This document shows positions 12,411 to 25,194 of a DNA stretch of 64,000 bases, one piece after another. The stretch's first letter is position 1. Every line of letters starts with the position of its first letter. This stretch comes from Lethocerus indicus (lineage: Eukaryota; Arthropoda; Insecta; Hemiptera; Belostomatidae): assembly GCA_019843655.1 (NCBI GenBank), contig JACDQD010000001.1, positions 43,468,230 through 43,532,229 on the forward strand, read 5' to 3'. The notes beneath the pieces are model-generated. The model was given only the letters and a program-made list of their open reading frames with translations, was not told where the DNA came from and made no database searches. Both the position numbers and the translations under genes were made by a program.

Positions 12411-12535
12411 GTTCCATTCATTTAGGAATCAAGGTGTGGATGAGTGTGGCGAGAGTAGCTACAGCACTGGTTACAGCTGGTTCGCCACCATGGTAAATTT
12501 TTCCAGGCAGGATGAGAACTGTATGGTAATGTTTT

Positions 12536-13231
12536 CTAACTGCGGGATAGATGCTGTCTGTGGATGCTGGGTAAAGCTGAGTGGGGGGAGCGGCGGCCGA
12601 ACCACCACTGGCCACCCTCCAGTAAGAGACACAAGTGGTGTCTCGTTGCACTGTTTGCTGTCTTGGACGCTGTTGTGGCTGTTGTTGTTGTACAATTGGC
12701 TCGGGCTGAATCTGAGTCATTCGTTCTGTTGCTGGACTTGTGGCTTCGGCTGTTGTGGCTGTGGCCTAAGCTGCTGTTGTGGCTGTTAAATTGTTGTTGT
12801 CGTCCAGGCAGGGCAGTTATTGTCGATGCAGCTGTCGGCTCTGAAGCAGTTTGTTGCCTCGCTTGAACAGACGACGACCACTGTCTACGTACTCTTTCTA
12901 GGTCTTGGTAGACCGTCCAACGTTTGTAGTTGGCCGGATGCTCTCCTTGGCATAGGACGCATTTGGCCGGGACAGTCATGGGTTTGGTGCATGTTATCGT
13001 GCATGTTATATTACCACACCGCACACAACCGGGCTCATGGTTACAATAAGCTTTGGTGTGACCATAATTTTGACACTTAGTGCACTGGACGATTGTCTCT
13101 TTCTTGTGTCGTTCTTCGACCTTTATTCTTGTGAAGTATAGTTTCGTCATTTTGAATATATTTATGTTGTCTGGATTCGGCTCCAGATCCACGAAGAATA
13201 GTGGCAGTGGAGATTTTAATCGTGACTTCAA
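12536..13231 (-). pseudogene. LINE ORF1 gag-like protein fragment with zinc knuckles
   Basis: A 231-codon - strand frame. Near its N-terminus it has PLPLFFVDLEPNPDN, the pre-zinc-knuckle associated (PRE_C2HC) domain found in Jockey ORF1 proteins. CCHC knuckles follow: CTKCQNYGHTKAYC, then CVRC and CVLCQGEHPANY. The rest is rich in Gln, Ser, Asn and Thr, seen on the + strand as CTG/GTT-rich repeats at 12,660-12,830. ORF1 proteins bind the LINE RNA. The start of the domain seems to lie in another frame at 13,290-13,232, so a frameshift and 5' truncation are likely. Confidence 0.82.
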
Positions 13232-13292
13232 ATTTCCAAAATGTCTTTATTAAAAATGATATTCCTGTGTTAACTCGCCACCGACAGTACAA

Positions 13293-15165
13293 TTATCGTC
13301 CTCTACTATTACTTTCGGTTCTTTTATGCTCATTACGTAGTGTACACGTGCGGGGAATATTTTCGTTCCCTTTTATATTCATAGATAAATTTAGAGTTAA
13401 TTAATGCAATTTTCAACGTTTATGGTTGAATGCACTGGTTAGAGTGGTCTTTGTATTAACCCTTTGTACCGGTGTGTAGGGGACGGATGTACAGATTGGG
13501 GCGTGTAGGCGCAGGTCCCCGTGCATCGGCAATTTCTCTACACCGAGGTAACACCGCCAACGCTCAGATTTCATCGGGGCAGATATTAAGCGTTTGAAAT
13601 ATGTAGAGCTCGTTTCACTATAAAACAAAAAATTAGCTGGTCGGAATATAAATGGGCAAAAATGATATTTCAGATAAGTAGTATAATTAGTAATAAATAC
13701 TAAAATTAATGAGGCCATTATACACAAATATAGCAAATTTCACTTTCGAATTACCCAACATGCTAATACAATAGTATTAAGAGTAAGTATTACAGACGCC
13801 CTTATTTAGGGTAAGTATTACATACGCCTGAAAAGGAAGTGGTCACGTGATCAAAATAAACATACCAGAAAAATAAATTAAATTTTAATAAATGGGGAAA
13901 AACCTGTGGGTTTCTCCGTTATTATCTACACGTTAATAGCGCTGCTCGAACATCAATGTCGCATACTGTATTTTACAGTTGTGGCAATAAAACAGAAAAA
14001 AATTAGGCTATTTGACGGGAAAACCGAACACGTTAGATATTTTATATGTGTTACAGTTAATTTCTTGTTCATTCCCAGTCAGTGAAATAAAATTACGGCC
14101 AAATTTGAACGAACTGAAGGGAGGAGAGGATATAAATGGGGAGGGCTGGAACAAACGTGCAAAACTGATGGGGCCCCCGTCAAAGAAATGCCCCCATCAC
14201 GAGTTACCCATATTCTATGGTAATACCACAATGGATCCTCCGCTCAACCCCGTTGTTACACAGGACTCGTACCTTCTGTTTGATTTTTTTTTTTAGTCGT
14301 ATACTTAAAATGCTTAATTTAACGGTGTTTAAACGCCTCGATGCCCCGAACGAGAGCCGCGATACTTGGACAGATCGAACGTTGATAATTAATAACGCCT
14401 AAAACTATAGGACTGGCTTCAAGAATTACTCCGGATACATACTATACCTAACATATATAATAAACTTAATTGGAAATTAAATTCACGGCGCGTAGATATT
14501 AAATCGGCTAATTATAATTAATGTTTATTATTAATTAAAACCATTGATGGCTTTAAAAAGGGTTATTGTCTATACGGGAGCTCGTACATTTTAAATGAGT
14601 TTATCCGGGCCCAATTTTTCCCCTTAAAAAATTCATGGAATTCTGATTGCCGAGAGACGATATATCCATAATTAAACCCCAGGGGTTTATTGTGTAGATT
14701 CGGGGAAAAACGTCGGGGTTAAAAAAAAGATAATGTGGAGTATTTTAAATTCTTCTGTCTAATGTTTTGCCTTTCATCTCGTTCCTTTTTCAATGGTTTG
14801 GAATTTTTTAAAAAATTGAAGTACGGGGAACTTGTGAGATGTGGGTGAGTGGCGGGGCGTGCGCTGTGGTCGGCTTGTCACACCGATGTGATTGATGACC
14901 CGGCAATTCGCCAAATGTTTTCACGCTCCAAATTTAACACTTTAGAGTATTTCAGTTATTGCGCCAGTTCGGATGAATACCATAAAAGTGTACGAAACAA
15001 TGTAATTAAAAATACATTTATTTGCTTCGGAACGCAATCGCAACGCTTTTTTTCTCCTTTACTTCATGTCCTTCATTTCCTTTCTGGCATGTGTAAAAAT
15101 TACGCTCTCAAGTTTGCGTGACCACAAGTTCGATGAGTGAATGACCGAACTAAATTATAATTCCG
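13293..15165. other. Non-coding, with a short family F fragment
   Basis: No supported gene. At 13,935-13,998 a segment ending ACAGTTGTGGCAATAAAAC is shared with 23,730-23,792 and resembles the end of repeat F at 42,958. At 14,450-14,560 there is a TAAT-rich block. The 90-codon frame at 14,849-15,121 has no recognisable features. Confidence 0.4.
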
Positions 15166-15345
15166 TGACATTGGTTTCGATCGTCCCGACCAAACATATT
15201 TCCGATATAGAGGAGTTCTAAATGTAACGCGAATGCAAATATTTGATATTTAATAAATATAACAGCGTATTTCCAAAAAAAATGAAGGACATAATTCCGA
15301 AGTCGCCGGTGATGGAGTTTATTCAAAGCTCGATTGTTAGAGTGA
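15166..15345 (-). repeat. Inverted repeat H, left arm
   Basis: The reverse complement of this segment matches 16,148-16,325. Shared blocks in order are GAGCTTTGA, ACTTCGGAATT, ATATTTATTA, AATATTTGCATT, ACTCCTCTAT and ATATGTTT. Conceptual translation also keeps a similar string (LELLYIGNMF against LKLLYLGSMF), so it may be a fragment of a once-coding transposon. The arm-to-arm spacer is about 800 nt. Confidence 0.65.
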
Positions 15346-15454
15346 CTTCTTTTTAGTTCAAAATCATCTCTGGGTGGCATTTGTGGAGGTTTTAGCCTCA
15401 ATTCTACCTGGTGACTTATTTAAACTTAAATGTTCACCTAATTTGCTCGTGTTC

Positions 15455-15835
15455 GTCCAGGGCTCATTCACGTCGTTGGTTTCTCCCCGGGAATCTTCTT
15501 CATGAAAACTTTTCCTCGTCTTCGAGTAAAGCTGCCTTCCTATTTCTACCCATCCGCGTTGTCTGCCGATGGTGGGAGGAACGTCGAAAATTTTCAATCG
15601 CTTATTCCGTCGCCACCGGTGAATCAAACGCGTTTACGCGCCTCTAACCCCACGTGGTGGGATATGGCGGGGGAGGGGGGATATGGCTGGGGATTCCCAG
15701 GGAGGCGGAGGATAAGAATGAACCCACGATGAAGAAGCGCGAATTCGGCCAGAATTTTAGGTTAATGGACGAGTCGGCAGACAATTCAAAACGTTCACAA
15801 ATGCCATCCAGAAAATGTTTCCAGAAACAGGATCT
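15455..15835 (+). repeat. Repeat C, longest copy
   Basis: It contains GGGCTCATTCACGTCG, GGGAATCTTCTTCATGA, CTTTTCCTCG, GCCGATGGTGGGAGGAACG, CCACGTGGTGG, CCCACGATGAAGAAG and TCACAAATGCCATCC. Pieces of this series recur at 30,770-30,920, 43,440-43,600 and 47,030-47,310. No terminal repeats or coding were identified. The grouping is by eye. Confidence 0.4.
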
Positions 15836-15840
15836 ATATG

Positions 15841-15842
<2 letters not shown>

Positions 15843-15896
<54 letters not shown>
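15843..15896. repeat. (AT)n microsatellite
   Basis: About 27 uninterrupted AT units, lying between the two inverted arms of repeat H. Confidence 0.95.
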
Positions 15897-15900
<4 letters not shown>

Positions 15901-16147
15901 CATACATAAAACTCAAATATATATGCGAATATATGTTCGTTAGGTAACTGGTTCTATATAGATCAACATATCCTGATTTGCAATGTATTTTCTTCAACGC
16001 CCTAGTTACTATGCCAAAAAAATTTGGGCTTAAAGTTTTCAACTAGCAATAATCGCAACACACTTAAGACTCCATTTTTTATGATTTTGCCTCAGCACAA
16101 GTTTGGGCTTAAAAGCTTAAAAACTGGGAAAGGGCTTGGAAAAACTA

Positions 16148-16325
16148 AGAACTGAGCTTTGACTCACCTACATCTCTGTGACTTCGGAATTCTGTTTTTA
16201 ATGATTTGGAAATTATACTGTCATATTTATTATATATTAAATATTTGCATTTACCTTCGTTTGCATTTAAAACTGCTCTATCTTGGAAGTATGTTTCGAC
16301 CCTCGGACATAGCGACATCCTTTAT
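16148..16325 (+). repeat. Inverted repeat H, right arm
   Basis: Partner of 15,166-15,345 in the opposite orientation. It runs from GAGCTTTGACTCACC through ACTTCGGAATTCTG, TTTATTATATATTAAATATT, AAACTGCTCTATCTTGGAAG and TATGTTTCGACC. By eye the arms differ at roughly one base in four and by small indels, so the duplication is old. Confidence 0.65.
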
Positions 16326-19300
16326 CTTCATTCCAGCAGTGACTCCTTTAGAAGAAGTTCTTACTGATAAATAAATTGCGGAAATAAAAGCCGCGCTCTC
16401 AATAGTGACGGAACACCCGGAATTGTGGGTCAGAGGAAACGATGCAGAGATAGGCGAGAGACCAGCCCATTTATAAATCGGGTTCGTGCAGCATTAAAAA
16501 AAAACAGATAGTACACAGATCGAGAGATGCAACTGAGTTTATTCATGTATGCAAAAATGGGGAACGACCCGGTCTGGACTCCCCTCGCAGGTGGATATCC
16601 ATTTTATTAAGACGACAAATATTAAACTTTAAAAAGAGAAAGTTCCATTCGACAGAAAAACGAGGAAACATGGAAGTATCTAAACGAGACGGGTTTAGTC
16701 CGCGATATTGCGTTTCGGAACCCCCAATACAGATTAAATGTGCAAAACGTGATTCATATATTTATATATATTTTCGGTTGTATAATTATCTTGAAAATTG
16801 GTAAAACAGGAGTTCGGAGGGAGCAGCCTAAGGGCGCTTAATCCTCCCCACTTCAACTCTTTAAGAATTATGTCAATATTTTGAGATTAGCCGGAAGTTC
16901 GAGAGTGTAAAAAACTCGGGGATCGATTCTCGGCCACTCCCGATATTGGCCTCATTGCCGGACACTATTTATTTTAAACCTCCGTCCCATCATTTTTCCC
17001 TGGAAATCTTATTAAAAAAAACATTACTTGCCCTTTTACTGGGATTTTTTCCTGCGGGATAATTACTAAGAGTACTCTAGTGCTAGTGATTGGACTCAGT
17101 CAGTAGCACTCGCCGGCAAGAATAACGACCTTGACGTGTGTAAATAAAAAAAATTTCGTATGTCAGTCCGAAACCGTTCTAGCTCTACAAGCGGTCAGAG
17201 AATATCCTGTGAGCGACATACAAAATCATCGGATACGGAGCTTAAATTAATTTGAAATTTCGTAAGGAAACTTATCGCAACTTTTCCTTGGAATCAAAGA
17301 GCCTTTCGGTTATTCCCAGAGTTTCATTATCATTCCTCTATTTTCTCGGAAATGAAAATTTCAATTTCACCTAATTATCGGTACCCATTCTCGAGGGTTC
17401 TCGACTGAATTAAGCTTTATTTTAATAAAATGGGAGAGGAGGTCATTCATTTAATCGTAATCTGATTAACTCACCTCTTCGGATGTCTACTGCTGGTATA
17501 TTGGGAATGAAGGGCGTGATTTCCGACTACCGGCATATAATAATTTAGCGATTTTTTGTATATTTAAAGCATTTGTTGATGTAGATAACTGTTACCGAAA
17601 ATAAACGCGTATTTTTCTGTATATTCCAATTAAGCTCGCATTTAGTATTTTTTTTTCGATTCAAAATTTGTGTATATATACGAGTATACCCGAAACGTTA
17701 TATTTCTGCGTGCTCTTTTTGTATTGGGCGATGTATAAATAGACATGTTATTTCTTACTTCTTTGACGACGATTTCCTTTTTGGTATTTTAATATAGTCA
17801 TCATTTGGAAATGTAATATAGGTCGGCCGGTTTCAGAAAGGGTGACCGGACATAAATTACTATCACAAATGTCAATTCGTAAGCCGGTCTTAGGGAAAAA
17901 AAATGAAGGTAAAAACCGGCGGTTTGTTGTCGAGTTTATCTGTTGCGCGGTCCCCATTCGGGAGCGTTACTTTTAATATCGGCTAAACTCAACCCCCGTT
18001 CATCGTGTTTTCTTCGAATTTTCTTGTTCTTCCTTATTTTTAATATCTGGGAGAAATTGGATTTTATAAAGAACGAGAGTTTCGGACATCAAATGAAATC
18101 GGGAGATAAATATTCAATCCCACCAGCGAACCCAACCGCCGTTCGTTGTGTTCGCTTATAAGGTCCTATAGCCCAACCGAATAGTGATTGGGATTAGAAG
18201 CAGTTTTCCACACACTACCTCTTCATTGTAGCAATTTGGCCACAAGAATTTCGGTTTTTACGTAAATATTCATTCTAAATACGAGTGAATACGAGGAAAT
18301 ATAAAAATAAAGAACACATCCTATTTCAACGATAATCGCGGGAAAAGTACATAGTAATATTGTTTCAATTAATTCTGAAGCCTCGCCCATCTTTTCGGTT
18401 CATGAGATTACTTCATATCGATATCCCTTTAACCCCTTATAAGAGTCGAACTGTACTTGTCCTTTCTCCCGGGTACTTAGAGAAGGGGCCCATGCTCTGA
18501 ACTGTTCCGAAAATGCGATTTCTCGCCTCGTTTTTTCTTTTTGTGAAAGAAAAGTCGCTACTAAAACTGAGAAGGTGGATACAGTTTTAACTAAAGTCCC
18601 AGGGCCTTAGGAAGTTTATACCCCTGGCCTAAGAAGGGAATGAAGGAAAAGTTAAAGGACTTTATAAATGGATTGTGATCGCGGGTTGGAGACACTATGA
18701 GCGCGTGTGCGACATTTTCAGTGGTCGTGGACGGAAAGAAACGGGATGCTTCAAATGCATCACTGGGGGATTTTCATGCAAAACAGGTCTCTCACAATCT
18801 ATTTCCTACCTTCGCCCAAAAATCTTTCTTATGAAATATAGTAACGAAATTAATTAGAAATAATCGTGCCATTATTGCTTTATCAGATTAATTGAATAAT
18901 GGAGCTCGACCTACCGAGTTCCCCCATTTTAAGTTCTCTCCGCATATTTTATTGAGCGTCAAAAGATATTCACAGCGCCCTATTCTGCTTTCATAAAACC
19001 ATCTCGACCGTTAAAACGCGCAATTGATTTATATTTAAAGAATCTCATAATGTGGCATGGCTTTTATAATTTGAATTTACTGCTTCTTGTCCTCCAATAA
19101 TTCCGGAGGTCGCTATAGAATTCATACGATGGGTTTTAGAGCGCTGTTTATTTCGTTTTATACATTTGGACCCTGTTTTTCAATTTCGATACGAGGAATA
19201 TACAGCTCCGAAACTTTGATCTACGTGCGAGCGCATTTTAATTATTAATTCATTCCTACTCGAGTGGGTGTACATATTCAAACTAATTATATGTGATCGG

Positions 19301-20143
19301 TGTAACAAATAAGCAATGAATACTGCACCGTAATATGTGTTATTGCTGGTTTAATATATCCCCGTTTTAATCGTCTCTCAATATTGAAAAGTGTCAAGCT
19401 TATTGACTTTATTATATTAATACAGTTACAAAGTTATAAGGAGCGGAATGTTATTATATGCCTGGCAGTGCTCCATCTCCCGAATATGCATTTCTATCGC
19501 CACGAAATTGAACTAAATTTAGGGCTAAATTAACATCTAATTACGTCAATCGGCCAATTTTCTGAGTTGGACACCGGATTGTTTGTTTTTTAATAACTAC
19601 TCGGCAGAACGTGCGACCTCTTGCCGACATCTAGGAGTCGTCTCGATTGCGCGCTGGTTTATTTGAACTGAACCGCGTTAACACTACGCAACTAAGCGTG
19701 CAGAGGAGTGTAAACAAATCTCAGCCGGGTCATGAATCGATCCCCCCTCCTTATTTGATACTGGGCCCCGGGATGCAAGTTTAATGCTAGCTTCGCTTAA
19801 TGGATAAGCCTCAGGCACTTAAACCTCACTTAATACAACTATATTATCCGATCCGGCTTCCAACGCTTATTATTTAGATTCCACAACTCGCTCCGGATTT
19901 GAAACATTGGATATTACCGGTACATTTAATCTTTAATATGACGGGCGGTGATGGTAAGGGATGATTCAGCTTCGAGAGATTATAATCGCTTCGACATTGC
20001 GCTGTAATCCGGTTATATTATTGACCTCCCGCAATTGGAAATCCCGCTAATTTTAACCAGAAGTGCTAATACGTTCAGAATACTATTTTAGAATCAATTC
20101 CATCGCCTATAGGCGACTGAAAATGAAATAATCGTTATTAAAT

Positions 20144-20146
<3 letters not shown>
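16326..20146. other. Non-coding, no gene recognised
   Basis: No supported exon, repeat or RNA gene. The stretch 18,900-19,560 alternates TAAT-rich and CG-containing words without simple repeats, which might be regulatory DNA, but this cannot be judged from one sequence. Confidence 0.4.

Positions 20147-20193
<47 letters not shown>
20147..20193. repeat. (AT)n microsatellite
   Basis: About 23 uninterrupted AT dinucleotides. Confidence 0.95.
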
Positions 20194-20194
<1 letters not shown>

Positions 20195-21937
20195 CATAAA
20201 AACGAAAGAAATGCTATAACAAAAAGATTTAAGAAACGATAGACAGAAAAAGGTTTCAATAACTTCGTAAGGTATTTGCAGGTTTATTCGTAATTATTTT
20301 TACGCATATAATCTGCGTGTGACAATTGCGGAATGCGTGCCAAAATATTCCCATCACTTCGCCAATAATTCGAGGCGTATTTAAAGAAGTAAGCATAGAT
20401 CCTTCTAGACCAGGCGGTCTTCGAGTATGCGATTCCTCTTGCATCAGCTAGTGTATTATTTGAAACAAATCTTAATTTCGGTGTCTAAATACGGATAAGC
20501 CCATGGATATTCTTAATATTCGGTATTCCATTACAATAGAAGTTTCCTTCTGTGGTCTGCTTATACTTCTTCCATGCCCTTTGGAATATTGCTTTTTTAA
20601 TCTCATCCACTCTGTGAGTTTCGCTCTCAGTACTGCCTGGTTACCGGTTCGTTAACCTTAGATTATTCCTCTTCATCAGGGACTCATTCTTCATGTAAAT
20701 TCATTCAACGCACCTGTCGCATTGGCGTACACGTTATCTACCGACGGTGGAAGAGAGCTCCGTTTCAATCCTCCGTTAGCGGTTCCGTCGCGACGTGTGA
20801 CCGCAGAACAAATATGGCCGCCGACCACGCAATTTGCTCGAATGGGAGGGACAATCTGTCACACGAGCGGCAGCTACAACAATATATATACGGCCGCATA
20901 GGGTAATATGTTGTAACAGGGCTATGGATGATGGGGAGCGAATGGCGGTGACGGCCAACCTCCTCTGCTTACGCCGACGATTTTTATGCACATAAAATCT
21001 GGTTATAACGAACACGGGGGGTTCTTAAAAACACTTCGTTATACTGAGAGTCGTCGGAATTTTGCGATGTATCCACAAGAAACCGGTACAATACATAACA
21101 GACACTAAATTATTTGAGGAATTTTAAAGTATTTCAATATCACAAGAGTATAGCGGCGTCATAATTTGGCCATAAAAATGAAGTATAAAAAAACGCGATT
21201 ATTGTAAAAATTAAAAAAGAAAATTACAGATAAAACCTATTTATAGCGAATCTAGAGAGGTTTAAAAAAAATGATCCGGATATTTAGGATGAATACCGAA
21301 TGGAATGTCTTCCTTTCATAGTATTCAAAGAGTATAGACCGATTCAATTATAAGTAATTACTGGACCGGTTTAAGGCGAGCATTTTGAGATTTTGAGCCT
21401 GTGGCCTTGTTATAGAGGCGGAGGGTGGCTCCGGCCGTGATTCCTCGGTTGATAAACTTATCGCGGAATGAGAACAGCCTTTCTCGAGCCCCCTCCCATT
21501 CTACTCTAATGAGGTCGAGTTGACCGAGTGCCTCATTTGACCGCGTCCCCGAGACTCCCATCCCGCCCATTAGACAAATTGTGTAGTCGGCGAATAAGAA
21601 GGAATTTAGCGCAGATTTTAGAAAAACACTCCGTCGTTTCTCCGGTCCCAAGTTTTCTGTTCCTTATCGCAGCTGATTCCCGCGAACGGCTAGTGTCCTG
21701 ATAAAAAATTGTGTTAATGATATATCTGTCCCAGCGTAACATAGAAATATTTTTTTTTATCGTACACTCAACAATATATTACAGGTACAAGTGGACAGCG
21801 TTTCGCAATTAATTATGTTCGACCGCCGCTTTAATTCGTAGCCGCCGCTAACGTAGCCGGTAGCGTTCCATTAGCGGTGTATAGTATTGCTTTTGCACAC
21901 GTCGGCTCCTAGGATGGAGCGTGAATTTCTTTTCCTT
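20194..21937. other. Non-coding, no gene recognised
   Basis: No supported gene. Part of 20,640-20,770 has words similar to repeat C (CGACGGTGGAAGAGAGC) but too weakly to call. Confidence 0.4.
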
Positions 21938-22015
21938 TTATTTATTGTACAATCAACGGTCTATATTGGTACAATTGCGGAATGATTTTATGTCAATCGT
22001 TTGATGGAAAGACGT
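21938..22015 (-). mobile_element. 3' tail of the Jockey-type LINE
   Basis: A T-rich start, then TTTATTGTACAATCAACGGT, TATTGGTACAATTGCGGAAT and GATTTTATGTCAATC. These match the 3' tails at 6,275 and 22,971. Only the 3' UTR is retained. Confidence 0.6.
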
Positions 22016-22970
22016 TGCTACGAATCGAATTTTCTTTCAATTATAAATTTCAGTTAACTAAACGAAAGGAGCTCGTAACCTCTAGTATATTGAGTAGCAT
22101 TCATAATTATAGATATCAAACTCTGTACACAGAAACACTGTATATCAGATAAAATAGCGGAATTCGAATAATGTTAATTTGAAAACAATGTGGACATGAA
22201 ATGCTTAAAAAATCTCTTTAAACGGGCTGAATGTAAATGGGCAGAAAATGGAAAAATTGTGGCGGGACAGTGATTAAGGCAAGGAAAGCTCTTAATTAGA
22301 GTCCCTCCTGTTTAAGGGAATAAGAAAAAAAAGGCGAAATTTTTCCCGTTTTCGATTTGTCATCCCCCTTGATTTCTTCTTGCCGGTCAATTAGTCTGCG
22401 ACGGGCCCCCTTTGTGGCTCCCCCACCCGCCCGCTGCTCTAATCTCCCTTCAATGTAAGCACCGGTAAATATCCGATAATGATCGAAATTAATTCCGAGC
22501 CCTTCCTGACCTTCAATTCACCGGCGGGAGTCTATTCGTGTCGTAGATTGAATAAAATAAATTGGGATAACTACTCCCCTATTGGAAGCAACTTTACCTA
22601 TGGAGTTCCCTGTAGTTTGTTTGCGCCCCATGCAAACTTGTTTTTATCGTATTAGCATACCCCTTGTCGCTAAACTATTACAAACAGTTTTTTATCCGTT
22701 TATTATATACGACTATTTGTCGACCTCGTGTTATTTAGTATCGGTTGAAATTTGTAGGGAAATAATACATAAAAAAGAACTTAAACCAAAAAATACGGCA
22801 AATACCTACTGCATATCGACAAAATCGGCAAAATTGCGCGGAAAATAAATGCGGCGTAAAAAAATTTTAATTAACTAAACTTTTACGTTTTTATGTCACT
22901 CGAATGACTAATTTCCTTTAAGAAATTCCTTTAATAATGTCCGCTTACCGTACGCATATATTTTTTTAAT
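22016..22970. other. Non-coding, no gene recognised
   Basis: No supported gene or repeat. An 88-codon frame at 22,582-22,848 has no family features. Confidence 0.4.
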
Positions 22971-23345
22971 TTATTGTACAATCGGCAATATATTATAGTT
23001 GAATCGCGGAATTGTTTTTGTCACTTACTTCTCCCGATGAAGAAGTCATCCCGGGTCATGGCACTTTTAGACGTGTCCAGGCTACAGACGGGATATCTCT
23101 AGGCCAATGGCGTTTAAAGCCTTCTTGGAATCGGATGGGGATAACTGATGGGTAACTGAGTAGTGGGATTCAACCAGTGAACTGGGACGAAGAGTTGGAC
23201 GAAAATGAAACTTTAGCCGCCGGGATTTTACAACTTCGTCGACTGTTGGTAAGTTCAGCTTGTCGTGAATTGTTCTATTAGAGACATACCTGGGAACAGT
23301 AACAAGGACGACGGTTCGAAGGACTTTTGATCGGAATCTGAATAC
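22971..23345 (-). mobile_element. 5'-truncated Jockey-type LINE copy
   Basis: The left T run is the A-tail of a - strand insertion. The 3' UTR follows, then CTAGGCCAATGGCGTTTAAA, equivalent to the stop region of the large copy. The - strand coding remnant reads VPRYVSNRTIHDKLNLPTVD, closely matching YVSNHTIQHELNIPTLDEV of the 9.7-kb copy. Homology ends near 23,345 at the FRSKVLRT block, so about 90 residues of RT C-terminus remain. Confidence 0.8.
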
Positions 23346-25194
23346 TCTATAATTAGCAAAACTAAAAACGAACCTTTTGTTATAATCTCGGGCTACGTTT
23401 ATATAGTAACTATAATAGTAACTAGTAACTAGTTTCATTTATATAGACAGAAAAATAATCCCTTGTCCCGAAGCCGGATCCAGTTTTGGGCTTGTTTTTA
23501 GACTTCTGGGTCGGCGGGAAACTCCTCGGCTGGGACGGATTCAAATAGGCCCGTGACTTGCAATGTGGCAGAACCGGCATAGTGGCTTATGTTTTCAATG
23601 GTTTCCAGCACCAATTGTGAAGCACGCCGGGCCTTTTCCGTGGGCAATGGTGTATCTTCCTATTTACCACTGTATCCTTTCTGGCTATCGTTGGCTCCGC
23701 TCTATATTTCGACCATTATGGCCTATTTGTTACTAGTGCTACTTGGACATCAGTGTTGATTACTGTATTTTTACAGTTGTGGCAATAAAATAGCTAATCA
23801 GAATAGATTGTGAGTGGCGATTTAAATTTGACACGGAAATAGAGTTCGTTCAGTCGGGCCCGGTGTTTGGTTCGGCCTAAGGCCGATATTTCATAAAATA
23901 TCTAATGGTGGCACAGGGTGCGGGACGGGAAAGGGCAAAGAAAGGATTTCAGATTTTCATTTTGCTCTATGACTTGTCAAATACAACTTACGTGAGCTGG
24001 CTGCCGATTTCGCTTATTTCGTCCATCTCCTCGCCGTACGCCGAGTTATATCTTCCGAACTTCGCAGATGGAATATTAAATTATTATACGACGGTCGATT
24101 GTTGTTTTTCACTCGAAACGCGGCATCGAAGGCGAATATAAAGCTAATCTTACATAATAATCTTTGCGAACATAAGAAGGCTTAAACGATACTTGGAGCA
24201 GTTCAAGTGCTTTGTTTACCAAGGTATTGGAAATTTCTATTTTCATCAGATTGCAATTAAGTGCTCTTATTTTCTTCATTTCTAGATGCCTTATAACGAT
24301 TTGATTCAAGTAGTTTGTTCTTGAATAGATGAGAGGACTGAAGGTCGGAGGGAAAATAAATTTTATTTACGAAATTAAACATATTTTAAATAATTAGAGC
24401 ATTTCTCGGTAACTATACCAATTTTAGTAACACGAGATTTATTATGCTTCCTGGAACACATTTTAGGTTTATTCATTTATTAGAATAAATATCGGCTCGA
24501 ATATCGGGTTTCTTTTTTAAAAATCATTTCCTGTAAGTGTAATCAGTGGAAATCATTAATTCGGTTACAATAATATTGTTTAGTTGATTTGAAACAAGCG
24601 ACTGCTATTATTATATCAACTTAATAAATAATTATCATTACATCGGAATATATAGCTGTATTGTTCTTATTGCTTCATTAAATAAAAATTATGCAAACAA
24701 TTGAATAAATAACACCGTGCGCAAACAATAAAAGTGATAATTGAAAATGGAATTAGAACGAATACTAGTGATTTACCCGAATTACTAATGCCATATTTTA
24801 TACTGTTTCGGCTATTAGTTTATTTTAAAACTATTTTCCAAAATAGTTACGTTTTTCGACGTAACCAAGACATGTCAATTAATTGCCGCTACACACAAAG
24901 CGAGGTTTGTTTGGAACGGTATACACAGAGGCCAACTACCAAAGCCCTAGAACCGGGCAACAATCACCCTATTTAATATTTAGGGATTGTTAGGGGAGCG
25001 GAAAATAATATGTTAGCCTCCTCGTTCCAACAGTTACATTCCAGTTCCATCATCCCGTCTGATTGCCACGAGTAAAAGTTTTAATCTCGATACCTCCTAG
25101 TCGCCGCGTTGATACCTTATAATTTATGCAGGCGTGATCCCAGTTCGGGTAAAATAGATCTCGCCCTATTTTTCATACACGTTTAGAGACAACG
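23346..25194. other. Non-coding, with a short family F fragment
   Basis: No supported gene. 23,730-23,792 ends in ATTTTTACAGTTGTGGCAAT followed by AAAAT, shared with 13,965-13,998. The rest shows only short unrecognised frames. Confidence 0.4.

Larger units (their letters stand above)
9671..13292 (-). mobile_element. Jockey-clade non-LTR retrotransposon, nearly complete but inactive
   Basis: Read on the - strand the order is a gag-like ORF1 with zinc knuckles (about 13,290-12,420), an endonuclease (about 12,410-11,780), a linker, a reverse transcriptase (about 11,350-9,820), a short 3' UTR and an A-tail seen as a T run at 9,671-9,679. This order is that of Jockey-type LINEs. The 5' end looks truncated because ORF1 begins inside its pre-zinc-knuckle domain. 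The element carries stops, frameshifts and altered catalytic residues in both enzymes, so it cannot move by itself. No flanking target-site duplication was identified. Five shorter copies occur elsewhere in the window. Confidence 0.85.

Noticed and set aside
12436..12866. Cys/Trp/Leu-rich + strand frames
   Set aside because: They are antisense to the Gln/Asn-rich part of LINE ORF1.
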